A stretch of 64,000 nt of DNA from JAICMB01 sp963838885 (lineage in GTDB: Bacteria > Acidobacteriota > Terriglobia > Bryobacterales > Bryobacteraceae): the NCBI GenBank assembly GCA_963838885.1, contig CAWITB010000006.1, positions 62,001-126,000 of the forward strand, written 5' to 3'. The translations under genes were made by a program, and so were the position numbers. A model generated the notes under the pieces. That model saw only the letters and a program-made list of their open reading frames with translations. It was not told the DNA's origin and did no database searches. Shown here one piece after another: positions 8,156 through 19,040 of the stretch. Every line of letters starts with the position of its first letter. Within the stretch, counting starts at the first letter, position 1.

Positions 8156-9399
8156 CCCTCTAAAATCTGCAGCGCCGCCCTTCGCCCGCTGGCGATAGCG
8201 CCGTGTACGGTGCCCCAGTTCCCAGTGATGTCGGTGTGTTCACCGGCGAAATAGAGCGTATTCTCGATCGGCTCGGCGATCTTATCGGCCTTGTCGAGCC
8301 CTCCCGCGCGGACGTAACTATACGCGCCGCATGCATAGGGATCGGCCGCCCAATTGTGGTGAACCATCGCTTCGAGCTGGTCTTCGAGTTCGGCGCGAGG
8401 CATTCCAAGCAGTTTCGCGAGCGTCTTGATGGTATCGGGCGCGACATATCCTTCCGCTGAGGGGCCGCCCGCCCACGCCGTGAATATGGGCGCTTCGAGC
8501 GGGGTGGACGACCAAAATATCGGGAACCCCGCCTCCCGTTCGGCGTGCAGAAAGCTCATGGACGCGAGCTCTTCGCGCTTATTCCAGAATCGCTCGCGAA
8601 ACCGCAGCACGACGCGCGCGGCATTGCCCATCTCCAGTGCGTCGAGAGCGGCGCGAAAAACAGGCGGCTCGGGGTCGATCACGGCACGCCCATTCTTCAG
8701 CACGCCCAATGGAAAGGTGACGACCGCACGCTTGGCATGAAATGGGCCGCACCGCGCCTCGCCTGGACGCCACTCCACGCGCTCGACGGGCGTATTCAGA
8801 TGCAGACGCAAATACTCGCGCGGAATGGCGCCGTAAAGCTCCTTCGCGATCGCGTCGTAACCGCCCGCCAAGCGGAACATGCGATCGCCGCTCGCTTCCT
8901 CGGCCTCCTGCTGCCGCACCAGTGCGTTTACGCTGATTCGGTCCTTCCGCGCGGCATTGAAGCCTTCGACGAAGCCGCAGGCGCGCAGCTTGGTCCCCTC
9001 ATCGGCATCCACTCGCTTAAGGAATTGCTCGAACGATTCGTCTTCGCGGTCCTTCGCGTCACCCATTTTCCCGAGAAGCTCCTCGACGCTCCCAAACCAG
9101 TCGCCGCAATCGGTCAAACCGCCGTTGCGATAACACAGGTGGCCGCCAGTCACCTGCACCGCCAACAGCCGGGACGCCCGGACGATCCGGAAAATCTCTT
9201 CCTGTGGACCATGGACAAACTCGGCGCCGAGCTCGATTGGTACGGGACACAGCGGGTCGTGGCGCGTATAAATACGTCCGCCGATGCGGTCGCGAGCTTC
9301 CAACATCACAATTTTCAGGCCCGCACGGGCCAGTTCGCCTGCCGCCGCAAGCCCCGCAACTCCCGCGCCCACGATCACTACGTCAAACGTTTCCGCCAT
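8128..9399 (-). CDS. Flavin-containing monoamine oxidase-family protein
   Basis: 423 aa. The N-terminal FAD-binding Rossmann motif is VVIVGAGVAGLAAAGELARA (residues 7-26), followed by the second dinucleotide motif MLEARDRIGGRIYT. Near the C-terminus, LYFAGEHTDITGNWGTVHGA is the typical amine-oxidase FAD-binding end. It should oxidise an amine with FAD; the substrate cannot be inferred. There is no signal peptide, so it is cytoplasmic. Its 3' end lies in a scrap of a duplicated cytochrome tail, so the last four or five residues may not be ancestral. It is divergent from mfd. Confidence 0.92.
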   Translation of the reverse strand: MAETFDVVIVGAGVAGLAAAGELARAGLKIVMLEARDRIGGRIYTRHDPLCPVPIELGAEFVHGPQEEIFRIVRASRLLAVQVTGGHLCYRNGGLTDCGDWFGSVEELLGKMGDAKDREDESFEQFLKRVDADEGTKLRACGFVEGFNAARKDRISVNALVRQQEAEEASGDRMFRLAGGYDAIAKELYGAIPREYLRLHLNTPVERVEWRPGEARCGPFHAKRAVVTFPLGVLKNGRAVIDPEPPVFRAALDALEMGNAARVVLRFRERFWNKREELASMSFLHAEREAGFPIFWSSTPLEAPIFTAWAGGPSAEGYVAPDTIKTLAKLLGMPRAELEDQLEAMVHHNWAADPYACGAYSYVRAGGLDKADKIAEPIENTLYFAGEHTDITGNWGTVHGAIASGRRAALQILEGYSGTGTGC

Positions 9400-9455
9400 T
9401 CATCGGTTGGACGCTAAGATAAGAAAAGAAGCTCTCCTCCGCCAGGATTCCCAGG

Positions 9456-12400
9456 GTGACGCATCCCGCAATCCGAGACCTGTTCCAGAGTCTTGCCCGT
9501 AACGCCGCGTTTCAGGACGCCGTGGGCCGGCTCATACACGAGCCGCACGCCCGTGTTTCGTTGGCTGGGTTGACGCCGACCGCGAAGGCGCTGTACGCAG
9601 TGCTGCTCTGGCAAGCTACCGAGCAGCCGCTCATGATCGTGGTGGACGGCAATAATCGGGCGGAGTCGCTGAGTGAATCCATCGAAACGTTCTGGGACTT
9701 GCTGGTGGCCTCCGATGTTCCGCGGCCGCAGCTTGTCCCCGCGCTCGACGTGCTTCCGGCGCAGCGTCTTTCTCCCCATGGTGAGATTTCCGCCCAGCGC
9801 GCCATCGGTCTGTGGCGGCTTTCCAGCCGGCGCGTGCCGATTACCGTGACGCCCGTCGCGTCGGCGCTGCTGCGCACCGAATCTCCCGATTTTTACCGCC
9901 AGCTCGCGCTTACGCTGCGGGTAAACGAGGAACTGCCGTTGGAAGACCTCATCTCGCATCTCGACAGCATCGGTTATGAGAAGCGGGAGCCCGTCGAGAT
10001 GGTCGGCGAATATTCCCTTCGCGGCGGCATCCTCGATCTTTTTCCGGCCGAGAGCGCCAAGCCGGTTCGCATTGAGCTGTTCGGCGATCTGATCGAGTCC
10101 ATCCGGCGATTCGACGTCGATACGCAACGTTCCATCATGAAAGTGAACGAAGTCACGGTGCTCCCGTTGATCGAATATCCAAGATCGCGCGCCGTGTTCC
10201 ATTCGCTTTCGGAACAAATGGAGGTCCCCAGTCCCGGAGACTCGTTTGCCGGCTGGGAATTCTGCGTTCCGCTGGTCCGCCCGCGCGCGCATTCGCTGTT
10301 TACTCTGGTCGAGAACCCCGTTATCGTCTTCGACGAACCCGAGCAGATCTCAGCCGCGGCGGAGCGGCTGTGGAAAAGGCTCGAGGATGCGGAACGCCCC
10401 TCGCCGTGTCCGGCGGAGAAGAATTTTTTTCAATGGAACGAGCTCCGCGCGCATGTCGAGGACAAGGCGGAAATGGAGCTGCGCGAGCTGGATCTCGGCG
10501 CCGGGCACGATGCCAGCGGCCACATTTCCACGCATCCCTCCATGACCTTTCATGGCAACATGCAGGTTGCGGTGGCGGAAGCTCGTCACCTTGTCGAACA
10601 AGGCAATCGTGTCGTCTTTTTCGCGCGCTCGAATGGCGAAATCGAGCGCATGGCCGACATTTTTCAGGAATACACCGTTCCGTTCCAGCTCGGGATTGAG
10701 CCGTCCGACGGAACACGGCCCTATTTGGCGGAGCGCTCCTACATGGCCGGCGCGGTCGCCAGCACGTACCTGGTCAAAGGCAACATCCGGCGCGGCGCGG
10801 TGTTGTCCGATTCGCAAGTCGCGATCTTCGGAAGCGAAGACCTCTTTGAAACGCCCGATGCCGTGGCGCAGCCGGGGCCTTCACGTTCCCAGCTTGCGGC
10901 ATTTCAGGCGGATATCGCGGATCTGAAGCCGGGCGATTTCGTGGTCCACGCGACCCACGGGATCGGGAGATTTCTGGGAACGCGCGAGCTGACTCACGGC
11001 GAGCAGGAAGGCGATTTCATGCTGCTGGAGTACGCCGGTGAATCGAAGCTCTACGTTCCGCTCGCGCGCATGGATCTGGTGCAGAAATTCCGCGGCGCCG
11101 GCGAGGGGGCGACGCCTCCGCTCGATCGCCTCGGGGGCGTGACGTGGGAGCGCACCAAGTCTCGCGTGAAGGCCAAACTGCGCGACATGGCGGACGAGCT
11201 TCTCAAGCTTTACGCGCAACGCCGCATGACCGAAGGATTCAGCTTTTCGGCGGATAGCAATTGGCAACGCGAGTTCGAGGACGCCTTTGAGTTCGCCGAA
11301 ACGAAGGACCAGTTTGCGGCCGCTCGGCAGATCAAAAAAGACATGGAAAGCAAGCAGCCCATGGACCGGCTGTTATGCGGCGATGTCGGATTCGGAAAAA
11401 CGGAAGTCGCGATGCGCGCGGCCTTCAAAGCGCTCGGCGACGGCAAGCAGGTGACGGTGCTCGCGCCCACGACGGTCCTCGCGTTCCAGCATTTCGAGAG
11501 CTTCAAAAGGCGATTCGCCGCGTTTCCGGTGCGCATCGAAATGCTCAGCCGCTTCCGCAACGCCAAGGAAATCAAGCAGATTCTCGAAGAAACGATCGCG
11601 GGAAAAATCGACGTTCTCATCGGCACTCATCGCCTTCTTTCGAAAGACGTCGAATTTCGCGATCTCGGACTGTTAATCGTCGATGAAGAGCAGCGCTTCG
11701 GGGTGCGGCACAAGGAGCGGCTAAAGCAGATCAAGCGCAACGTCGACGTGCTCACGATGAGCGCTACGCCGATTCCGCGCACGCTGCACATGTCGCTCTT
11801 GGGCATTCGCGACATGTCGGTAATCGAAACGCCGCCCAAAGACAGGCTCGCCATCCACACCGTGGTCGCGCATTTCGATCGGGACCTGATCCGGACGGCT
11901 ATCGACCAGGAATTAAGCCGAGGAGGGCAGGTCTATTTCGTCCATAACCGCGTGGACACCATATTCCAGCGTGCGGCCATGATCAAGGAACTGCTTCCGC
12001 AATGCCGCATCGGCGTGGGACACGGTCAAATGGGCGACGCCGAGCTGGAGAAGGTATTGCTCGGGTTCATGCGCCACGAATATGACGTTTTCGTCTGCAC
12101 CACCATTGTCGAGAACGGTCTTGATATTCCGCTCGCAAACACGATGATCGTCGAGAATGCCGAGCGCTATGGGCTTTCGGAGTTGTACCAATTGCGCGGC
12201 CGGGTCGGCCGCTCGAACCGCCGCGCTTACGCCTATCTGCTGGTCCCCGCCGGCGCGGAGCTCAGCGAGGTGGCGCGCAAGCGTTTAGCCGCGCTTAAGG
12301 AATTCAGCGACCTCGGGGCGGGGTTCAAGATCGCCGCCCTCGATCTGGAGCTGCGCGGCGCCGGCAATATTCTGGGCGGCCAGCAGCACGGTCACATCGA

Positions 12401-12914
12401 GGCGGTTGGCTTCGACATGTACGTGCGGCTGCTGGAGGAGACGGTGCACGAATTGAAAGGAGAGGAAGTGCCGCTCGAGATCCATTCTACGCTTAACCTG
12501 GGCCTCGACATCCGCATCCCTTCGGAGTACATCGCCGACGAGCACCAGCGATTGCGCGCTTACAAAAGGATCGCGGACGTGAATACCGCCGAGGACGCCG
12601 AGCGCATTCTCTCCGAGCTCGCCGATCGTTACGGACCGCCGCCCGAGGCCGTGGCCACCCTGCTCAAGTTTTCACTCCTGAAGAGCCGCGCCCAGCGGCT
12701 CGGTATCGAAGCGATCGACCGCCGTCAGGGAGCGCTAAACATCAAGTTTCACAAAGAATCGCGAATCGACCCCAACCGGCTGATGCAGTTGATCGCGGGA
12801 ACCAACGGAGCGCAGTTCACGCCCGCGGGCGTGCTGCGCCTGCCGCTGGATGGGACCGATGGCGCGGCGCGGATGCTCGACTACCTCGGCGATAGGCTCA
12901 CGGCGCTGGCGTGA
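9456..12914 (+). CDS. mfd: Transcription-repair coupling factor Mfd
   Basis: 1152 aa, full length, beginning at GTG 9456. The N-terminal UvrB-like region leads into the CarD/RID-type RNA-polymerase interaction domain (KPGDFVVHATHGIGRF, near residue 490). The superfamily-2 translocase follows: Walker A GDVGFGKTE near 645, DEEQRFGVRHKE near 742, SATPIPRT near 768, and RGRVGRS near 913. The C-terminal TRCF domain follows. It removes RNA polymerase stalled at lesions and recruits UvrA. The 3' end overlaps the convergent pgl gene by 17 bp. Confidence 0.98.
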   Translation: MTHPAIRDLFQSLARNAAFQDAVGRLIHEPHARVSLAGLTPTAKALYAVLLWQATEQPLMIVVDGNNRAESLSESIETFWDLLVASDVPRPQLVPALDVLPAQRLSPHGEISAQRAIGLWRLSSRRVPITVTPVASALLRTESPDFYRQLALTLRVNEELPLEDLISHLDSIGYEKREPVEMVGEYSLRGGILDLFPAESAKPVRIELFGDLIESIRRFDVDTQRSIMKVNEVTVLPLIEYPRSRAVFHSLSEQMEVPSPGDSFAGWEFCVPLVRPRAHSLFTLVENPVIVFDEPEQISAAAERLWKRLEDAERPSPCPAEKNFFQWNELRAHVEDKAEMELRELDLGAGHDASGHISTHPSMTFHGNMQVAVAEARHLVEQGNRVVFFARSNGEIERMADIFQEYTVPFQLGIEPSDGTRPYLAERSYMAGAVASTYLVKGNIRRGAVLSDSQVAIFGSEDLFETPDAVAQPGPSRSQLAAFQADIADLKPGDFVVHATHGIGRFLGTRELTHGEQEGDFMLLEYAGESKLYVPLARMDLVQKFRGAGEGATPPLDRLGGVTWERTKSRVKAKLRDMADELLKLYAQRRMTEGFSFSADSNWQREFEDAFEFAETKDQFAAARQIKKDMESKQPMDRLLCGDVGFGKTEVAMRAAFKALGDGKQVTVLAPTTVLAFQHFESFKRRFAAFPVRIEMLSRFRNAKEIKQILEETIAGKIDVLIGTHRLLSKDVEFRDLGLLIVDEEQRFGVRHKERLKQIKRNVDVLTMSATPIPRTLHMSLLGIRDMSVIETPPKDRLAIHTVVAHFDRDLIRTAIDQELSRGGQVYFVHNRVDTIFQRAAMIKELLPQCRIGVGHGQMGDAELEKVLLGFMRHEYDVFVCTTIVENGLDIPLANTMIVENAERYGLSELYQLRGRVGRSNRRAYAYLLVPAGAELSEVARKRLAALKEFSDLGAGFKIAALDLELRGAGNILGGQQHGHIEAVGFDMYVRLLEETVHELKGEEVPLEIHSTLNLGLDIRIPSEYIADEHQRLRAYKRIADVNTAEDAERILSELADRYGPPPEAVATLLKFSLLKSRAQRLGIEAIDRRQGALNIKFHKESRIDPNRLMQLIAGTNGAQFTPAGVLRLPLDGTDGAARMLDYLGDRLTALA

Positions 12915-13644
12915 CGCCGGCGCGGAGCAGCGCGGCGGCAGGGGCGTCGAAAAACCAGGTTGTGTTCCGGCCTTCGCGAGCGAACAATTGCGCCGGATAA
13001 AGCATGGAATCCGCGGGACCCTCGAATATGCGTTGAACAGCGGCGGCTTTATCGGCTCCGGCGACGAGCATGACCGTCTCGCGCGCGGCAAGCAAGGGGC
13101 CGGGGAGGAGCGTGATGCGCCATTGCCGGAACTTTTCGACCCGCACGGCGGCGGCGAGGTCTTTGCGGTTGGCAATGAGCGGTTCGCCGGGAAAGAGGCT
13201 GGCGGTGTGCGCGTCGGGCCCGATGCCGCGATGAATCACGTCGAATTCCGGCATCTGGCCGGCAGATAACGAAAAGAATTGGCGGAGATCGTCGCTATAG
13301 CGCCGGGCGGCCTCTTCGGCGGGCATCTCGGCCACGATGCGGTGAATGTTCGCCTCCGGAATCGAGATGCGGTCGAGGAAGGTTTCGCGAGCAAGCCCGT
13401 AATTGCTCTGAGGATCTTCGGGTGGCACGCCGCGCTCATCGACCCAGAAAATATGTACGGCATTCCAGGAAAAACGCGCGGTGGCCATGTGCTCGAACAT
13501 CGGTCGCGGCGAGCTGCCTCCCGAGATGGCCAGGGCCGCGATCCCGTTTTTGGCGAGAGCGCCCTTCAGGAGTTGCAGGATACGATCGCCGCAATGTTCC
13601 GCCGCGGAGCGCGCGTTGGAAAGAACTTGGCGAGAGCTGTTCAT
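12898..13644 (-). CDS. pgl: 6-phosphogluconolactonase
   Basis: 248 aa, standard length. Visible family motifs are ALAISGGSSPRPMFE near residue 37, the conserved FWVDERGVPPEDPQSNYG, and the GPDAHTASLFPGEP loop near 147 carrying the catalytic histidine. It hydrolyses 6-phosphogluconolactone in the oxidative pentose-phosphate pathway and is cytoplasmic. The start (ATG 13644) is only 18 bp from the divergent gapA start, so the two sugar-phosphate genes share a very compact control region. Most relatives have GIGPDGHTASLFP; the GPDA here is a small deviation. Confidence 0.95.
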   Translation of the reverse strand: MNSSRQVLSNARSAAEHCGDRILQLLKGALAKNGIAALAISGGSSPRPMFEHMATARFSWNAVHIFWVDERGVPPEDPQSNYGLARETFLDRISIPEANIHRIVAEMPAEEAARRYSDDLRQFFSLSAGQMPEFDVIHRGIGPDAHTASLFPGEPLIANRKDLAAAVRVEKFRQWRITLLPGPLLAARETVMLVAGADKAAAVQRIFEGPADSMLYPAQLFAREGRNTTWFFDAPAAALLRAGVTPAP

Positions 13645-13662
13645 CGGCTAAAATGAGGATAT

Positions 13663-14688
13663 ATGGCAATTAAAGTAGGCATTAACGGCTTCGGCCGTAT
13701 CGGGCGGAATGTCGTGCGCGCCGGTCTGCATCGCTCCGGCATAGAATTTGTCGCGGCGAACGATCTCACCGATACCAAGACTCTCGCGCACCTGCTCAAG
13801 TATGACTCGATTCTCGGCCCGCTTCACGAAGACGTCAAAGCGGAACAGGATGCCATCGTGGTGGGAGGCAAGCGCATCCAAATTTTCGCCATCAAGGACC
13901 CGGCGGAAATCGACTGGAGCTCACTGGACGTTGAAGTCGTAATCGAATCGACCGGCAAATTCACCGATGCGAAGCAAGCTTCGAAGCACCTGAAAGGAAC
14001 GGTCAAGAAGGTCATCATTTCGGCGCCGGCCACGGGCGAAGACATCACGGTCGTGCTCGGCGTGAACGAAAAAATGTACGATCCCGAGAAGGACAATATC
14101 ATCTCCAACGCCTCCTGCACTACCAATTGCCTTGCGCCCATCGTAAAAGTTCTCAACGAGAAGTTCGGTATCCAGAAAGGATCGATGACGACGATTCACA
14201 GCTATACCAACGATCAGAATGTCCTCGATTTTCCTCATAAGGATTTACGCCGCGCCCGCGCCGCCGCGTTGAACATGATTCCGACGACTACCGGGGCGGC
14301 AAAGGCGATCGGTCTGGTTATTCCCGAGCTGAAAGGCAAGCTGGACGGCTATGCGATGCGCGTGCCCACTCCCAACGTCTCCGTGGTGGACTTCGTCGCG
14401 ATTACAAATAAGCCGACCACGACTGAGGAGGTTAATAAAGCTTTCCGCGAAGCCTCCCACGGCGAGCTCAAGGGCATTCTCGGATACACCGAGGATCCGG
14501 TGGTTTCGTCCGACATGATGCACAACCCGAACAGCTCCATCGTGGATGCCGGAATGACCAAGGTGCTCGACGGCAACATGGTCAAGGTTGTCTCGTGGTA
14601 CGACAACGAGTGGGGCTACTCGCTGCGTATCATCGACCTAGTCGAGTATGTCGGGAAGACGATGCCGGTGGAAGCGGCCGTAGCCTAG
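13663..14688 (+). CDS. gapA: Type I glyceraldehyde-3-phosphate dehydrogenase
   Basis: 341 aa. It starts with the NAD-binding GINGFGRIGRNVVRA motif and carries the active-site SNASCTTNCLAP, with the catalytic cysteine near residue 151. WYDNEWGYSLRIIDL closes the C-terminus as usual. It catalyses the oxidative phosphorylation of glyceraldehyde-3-phosphate in glycolysis, and its reverse. A ribosome site (GAGGA) lies at 13653-13657. It is divergent from pgl with 18 bp between starts. No pgk or tpi follows. Confidence 0.98.
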   Translation: MAIKVGINGFGRIGRNVVRAGLHRSGIEFVAANDLTDTKTLAHLLKYDSILGPLHEDVKAEQDAIVVGGKRIQIFAIKDPAEIDWSSLDVEVVIESTGKFTDAKQASKHLKGTVKKVIISAPATGEDITVVLGVNEKMYDPEKDNIISNASCTTNCLAPIVKVLNEKFGIQKGSMTTIHSYTNDQNVLDFPHKDLRRARAAALNMIPTTTGAAKAIGLVIPELKGKLDGYAMRVPTPNVSVVDFVAITNKPTTTEEVNKAFREASHGELKGILGYTEDPVVSSDMMHNPNSSIVDAGMTKVLDGNMVKVVSWYDNEWGYSLRIIDLVEYVGKTMPVEAAVA

Positions 14689-14747
14689 AGAAAGGCGCAA
14701 AATCCGCAGTTGTTTCGAAACCAGACAGCCGTAAAAACGATCGAGCG

Positions 14748-15608
14748 TTACTGTTTTGTGTCCAGCGGATGCTGGGCTTTTTCGAAGAATTCTTTTTGCA
14801 GCCGCGGCGCGGTCTGGTCGGCTTTGATCGCGCGGATGGCGGCTGCGATGGACTTGGCCCAGGCGGTCATGTCGAACTCGCCGAGCTGGCGGGTGGCGGC
14901 GGCGCCTTCTCCAGCGTAATGCTCGGGAAATTTGGCGTACCACCAGATGCCCGTGTAGACGCCCTGGGGCAAATCGAGGCGGTTCAGGTCGGCGCCCGAT
15001 TCCGTTTTAGCGCGGTCCATGTGGACAAGGTCTGGACGCGAGATCAAGGTGTGCGCGGTTTCGGATTCACCTGCATGGGCGTCCGTTTTCGTGGTTTGAG
15101 CGGGGCGTCCGGGAGCGTTGCGATAGGAACCGCTGTAGACGTAAACAACGTAGTCTCGCGGGGCATCAAGTTGCGTTTGCGCAAAGTACGGCAGCAGGCT
15201 ATTGTTGCCTCCGTGACCGTTGACGATCAAAATTTTCTTGCAGCCGTTGCGGGCCATTTCATCGGTGGTTTCCTGTAGTAGCGCCAGTTGAAGCTTGGGG
15301 CTATAGGCGAGCGTTCCGGGTTCGTGGCGCGCCTCAAAAATCTGGCCGAAGTAGTAGGGCGGGAACACAACCGCGTATTCTTCGTTAGCGCCGTGCTCGG
15401 AGGCGTAGCGGACATTGATAAGGTCTGTGCCGAGCGGGAGCTGGGGACCGTGCTTTTCGACGATGCCGAAGGGAAGCAGGCAGGTCCCTCGGGAGCGCTG
15501 GAGGGCGGTGACAAAATCTCCGGCCGTGAGCTCTTCCCAGCGGACCGGCAGCGTCTGCGCGCAGGCGCAAATCGCGAAGGGAGCAACGAACAAGAAGGCG
15601 AATCGCAT
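14748..15608 (-). CDS. Creatininase-family metallohydrolase, secreted
   Basis: 286 aa from the ATG at 15608; the frame is open to 15641, but that extension would overlap the efp start and the signal peptide (MRFAFLFVAPFAICACA) begins at 15608. Metal ligands of the creatininase fold are visible in VEKHGPQLPLGTDLIN, VNGHGGNNSL and DAHAGESETA. Family members hydrolyse cyclic or linear amides such as creatinine or formamidopyrimidine intermediates; several bacteria carry uncharacterised secreted versions like this. It is divergent from efp with 17 bp between starts. Confidence 0.88.
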   Translation of the reverse strand: MRFAFLFVAPFAICACAQTLPVRWEELTAGDFVTALQRSRGTCLLPFGIVEKHGPQLPLGTDLINVRYASEHGANEEYAVVFPPYYFGQIFEARHEPGTLAYSPKLQLALLQETTDEMARNGCKKILIVNGHGGNNSLLPYFAQTQLDAPRDYVVYVYSGSYRNAPGRPAQTTKTDAHAGESETAHTLISRPDLVHMDRAKTESGADLNRLDLPQGVYTGIWWYAKFPEHYAGEGAAATRQLGEFDMTAWAKSIAAAIRAIKADQTAPRLQKEFFEKAQHPLDTKQ

Positions 15609-15625
15609 AGAATGAAGTTTACACA

Positions 15626-16167
15626 ATGGTTTCAGCGACACAACTGCGTCCGGGTATGGTGATCAAGTTCAACAACGAACTGTACTCGGTTTTCAAGATG
15701 GAACACCGCACGCCGGGCAATTTGCGCGGCTTCGTGCAGGTGAAGATGCGAAGTCTGCGGTCGGGATCGATGACGGAGCATCGCTTCTCTTCGGAAGACC
15801 GCGTGGAGCGTGCGCAGCTCGATGAACAGGAGATGGAGTACTTGTACGATGACGGCGAGTATTACTATTTCATGAACACCGAGACATACGATCAGATGCA
15901 TTTCACGAGAGAGCTGCTGGGCGGCGCTGTGGACTACCTTATCCCGCAACTTCACGTGAACGTGGAATTTTACGAAGGCAAGCCGATGAGCGTGGAGCTT
16001 CCGCCGGCGGTGAACCTGACGGTGGTTGAGACGGAGCCGGGGCTGAAAGGCGCGACAGTCTCGAACGTGACCAAACCGGCGAAGCTGGAGACAGGACTGG
16101 TGGTGCAGGTCCCGGCATTTATCAACGAGGGCGAAAAGATCCGCGTTAGCACGGCCGAAGGCACATA

Positions 16168-16183
<16 letters not shown>
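15626..16183 (+). CDS. efp: Elongation factor P with asparagine at the loop tip
   Basis: 185 aa; the three domains are complete and the C-terminal GEKIRVST segment is standard. EF-P helps ribosomes form Pro-Pro bonds. The domain I loop reads EHRTPGNLRGFVQVKMR, so the residue aligned with the modified Lys34 of E. coli EF-P (PGKGQAF) is Asn32. Neither lysine (EpmA or YmfI type) nor arginine (EarP type) modification is therefore possible at that site. The 3' end overlaps the convergent selA gene by 16 bp. Confidence 0.97.
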
Positions 16184-17505
<1,322 letters not shown>

Positions 17506-17563
17506 AGGTTGATCGTAGCACCTCGATTCAGTTGCGCGTCTACGGAGTGGAGGTTTAAATTTA

Positions 17564-18757
17564 ATGCCTGAAGTTGTGGTCGTCACGGGCGCGTCCGCCG
17601 GTTTGGGGCGCGCCACCGTACGCGCGTTCGCGGCGAATGGGGCGCACATTGGATTAATCGCGCGCGGCACGGAGGGGCTGGAAAATGCGAAGCGCGAAGT
17701 GGAGAAGGCGGGCGGGAAAGCGGTCGCGGTTCCAACCGATGTCGCCGATCCCGAGCAGGTGCAGGCCGCGGCGAACCGGATCGAGCGCGAGCTGGGGCCG
17801 ATTAATATCTGGGTGAATAACGCGATGACCACGATTTTTTCGCGCTTCATCGAGATTACGCCCGAAGAGTTTAAGCGCGCGACGGAAGTGACGTACCTGG
17901 GAACGGTTTACGGAACCATGGCGGCGCTCAAGAGTATGTACCCGAGAAACGAAGGGTCGATCGTGCAGGTTGGCTCGGCCTTGGCATACCGTTCGATTCC
18001 GCTGCAATCGCCGTACTGCGGCGCAAAACACGGAATCGCGGGATTTACGGATAGCATACGCTCGGAGCTGATGCACGAGAACAAGAATATACACCTCTCG
18101 ATGGTGCAGTTGCCGGCCATGAACACGCCGCAATTCACGTGGTGCAAGACGCGGCTGCCGCGCCATCCGCAGCCGGTACCGCCGATCTTTCAGCCTGAAG
18201 TGGCGGCGAACGCCATCGTGTGGGCGGCGCACCATAAGCGGCGGCAGGTGTACGTGGGCGCTCCGACGCTGTTCGCGATATGGGCGAATAAAATCGCGCC
18301 GCATTATTTGGACAAATATCTGGCCGACACGGGATACGATTCGCAGCAGACCGATCAGCCCATCGACCCGAATCGTCCGGCGAATTTATTCGAGCCGCTG
18401 CCGGGAGATTTCGGGGCGCATGGCATTTTCGACAATCGCTCGCAGGATTACAGCGTGGAGACGTGGGGCTCGCTGCACAAACCCTGGCTGTCGCTTGCGG
18501 GCGCGGCAATCGCGGCGGTCGTGATCGCTGGGATTCTTGGGGAAGCGATGAATCCCGAGGAGCTGGGCCGGGATTTGCGCGATGGCGTCGAGCGGGTTCT
18601 TGACCAAGCGGCGGGCTATTGCGGCGCTGGAATTCGCGTCAATGGCGTCGCTGGGCGTGGTGGCGTTGTGGCAGCTCGGCGTGACGCGCAAAATCCCGGA
18701 GCCGCGCTCGAAGTGGTTCGACGCGCCGAAGGTCAACGGGTCGGCGCAGGCTTATAG
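17564..18757 (+). CDS. Short-chain dehydrogenase/reductase with atypical C-terminus
   Basis: 397 aa as read. The Rossmann motif VTGASAGLGRATVRAF is at residues 6-21, NNAMT near 85, and the catalytic YCGAK near 151. A C-terminal hydrophobic helix (LSLAGAAIAAVVIAGILG, near 308-325) is common in this SDR subgroup and suggests membrane attachment. After about residue 330 the frame overlaps the VKOR-like gene for 176 bp and its composition (VAGRGGVVAARRDAQ) looks non-native. Either the true stop was lost by a frameshift near 18550-18600 or the genes really overlap. The substrate is unknown. Confidence 0.85.
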   Translation: MPEVVVVTGASAGLGRATVRAFAANGAHIGLIARGTEGLENAKREVEKAGGKAVAVPTDVADPEQVQAAANRIERELGPINIWVNNAMTTIFSRFIEITPEEFKRATEVTYLGTVYGTMAALKSMYPRNEGSIVQVGSALAYRSIPLQSPYCGAKHGIAGFTDSIRSELMHENKNIHLSMVQLPAMNTPQFTWCKTRLPRHPQPVPPIFQPEVAANAIVWAAHHKRRQVYVGAPTLFAIWANKIAPHYLDKYLADTGYDSQQTDQPIDPNRPANLFEPLPGDFGAHGIFDNRSQDYSVETWGSLHKPWLSLAGAAIAAVVIAGILGEAMNPEELGRDLRDGVERVLDQAAGYCGAGIRVNGVAGRGGVVAARRDAQNPGAALEVVRRAEGQRVGAGL

Positions 18758-19040
18758 TTATTGGGGCATTCCGGACGCTTTTCTGGGCGTGGCGAGTTAC
18801 GCGGTTTCGGCGAGTTTGGCGGCGGCGGGTTCGCGGGAGCGGTGGCGGACGCAGCCGTGGTATCCGATCGCGATGGCGGGGAAGGCGATTGTGGACGCGG
18901 CGCAGGCGGGCAAGTTCACGTACGATTCGTGGACCAAGTATCGGGCGTTCTGTTTGTGGTGTCTGGTGGCGGCGGGGGCGACGTTCGCGGTCGTGCCGCT
19001 GGCAATTCCGGAGGCTCGGGCGGCGTTGCGGGGGATTTGA
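18582..19040 (+). CDS. VKOR-like membrane thiol oxidoreductase
   Basis: 152 aa. Four hydrophobic segments are visible, with a CLWC motif in YRAFCLWCLVAAGATFAV near residue 128, which fits the active-site CxxC of the vitamin K epoxide reductase family. Such proteins reoxidise disulfide-forming partners through quinone. The usual outer loop cysteine pair is not seen, so the assignment is by CxxC placement and membrane layout. The start ATG 18582 lies inside the SDR gene in another frame; an in-frame stop at about 18548 limits any longer start. An alternative start is the ATG at 18642. Confidence 0.6.
   Translation: MASSGFLTKRRAIAALEFASMASLGVVALWQLGVTRKIPEPRSKWFDAPKVNGSAQAYSYWGIPDAFLGVASYAVSASLAAAGSRERWRTQPWYPIAMAGKAIVDAAQAGKFTYDSWTKYRAFCLWCLVAAGATFAVVPLAIPEARAALRGI

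Noticed and set aside
8545..9417. 290-codon plus-strand open frame
   Set aside because: Antisense shadow of the amine oxidase gene.
17506..17850. N-terminal extension of selA upstream of 17505
   Set aside because: It is antisense to the SDR gene and has no SelA similarity.
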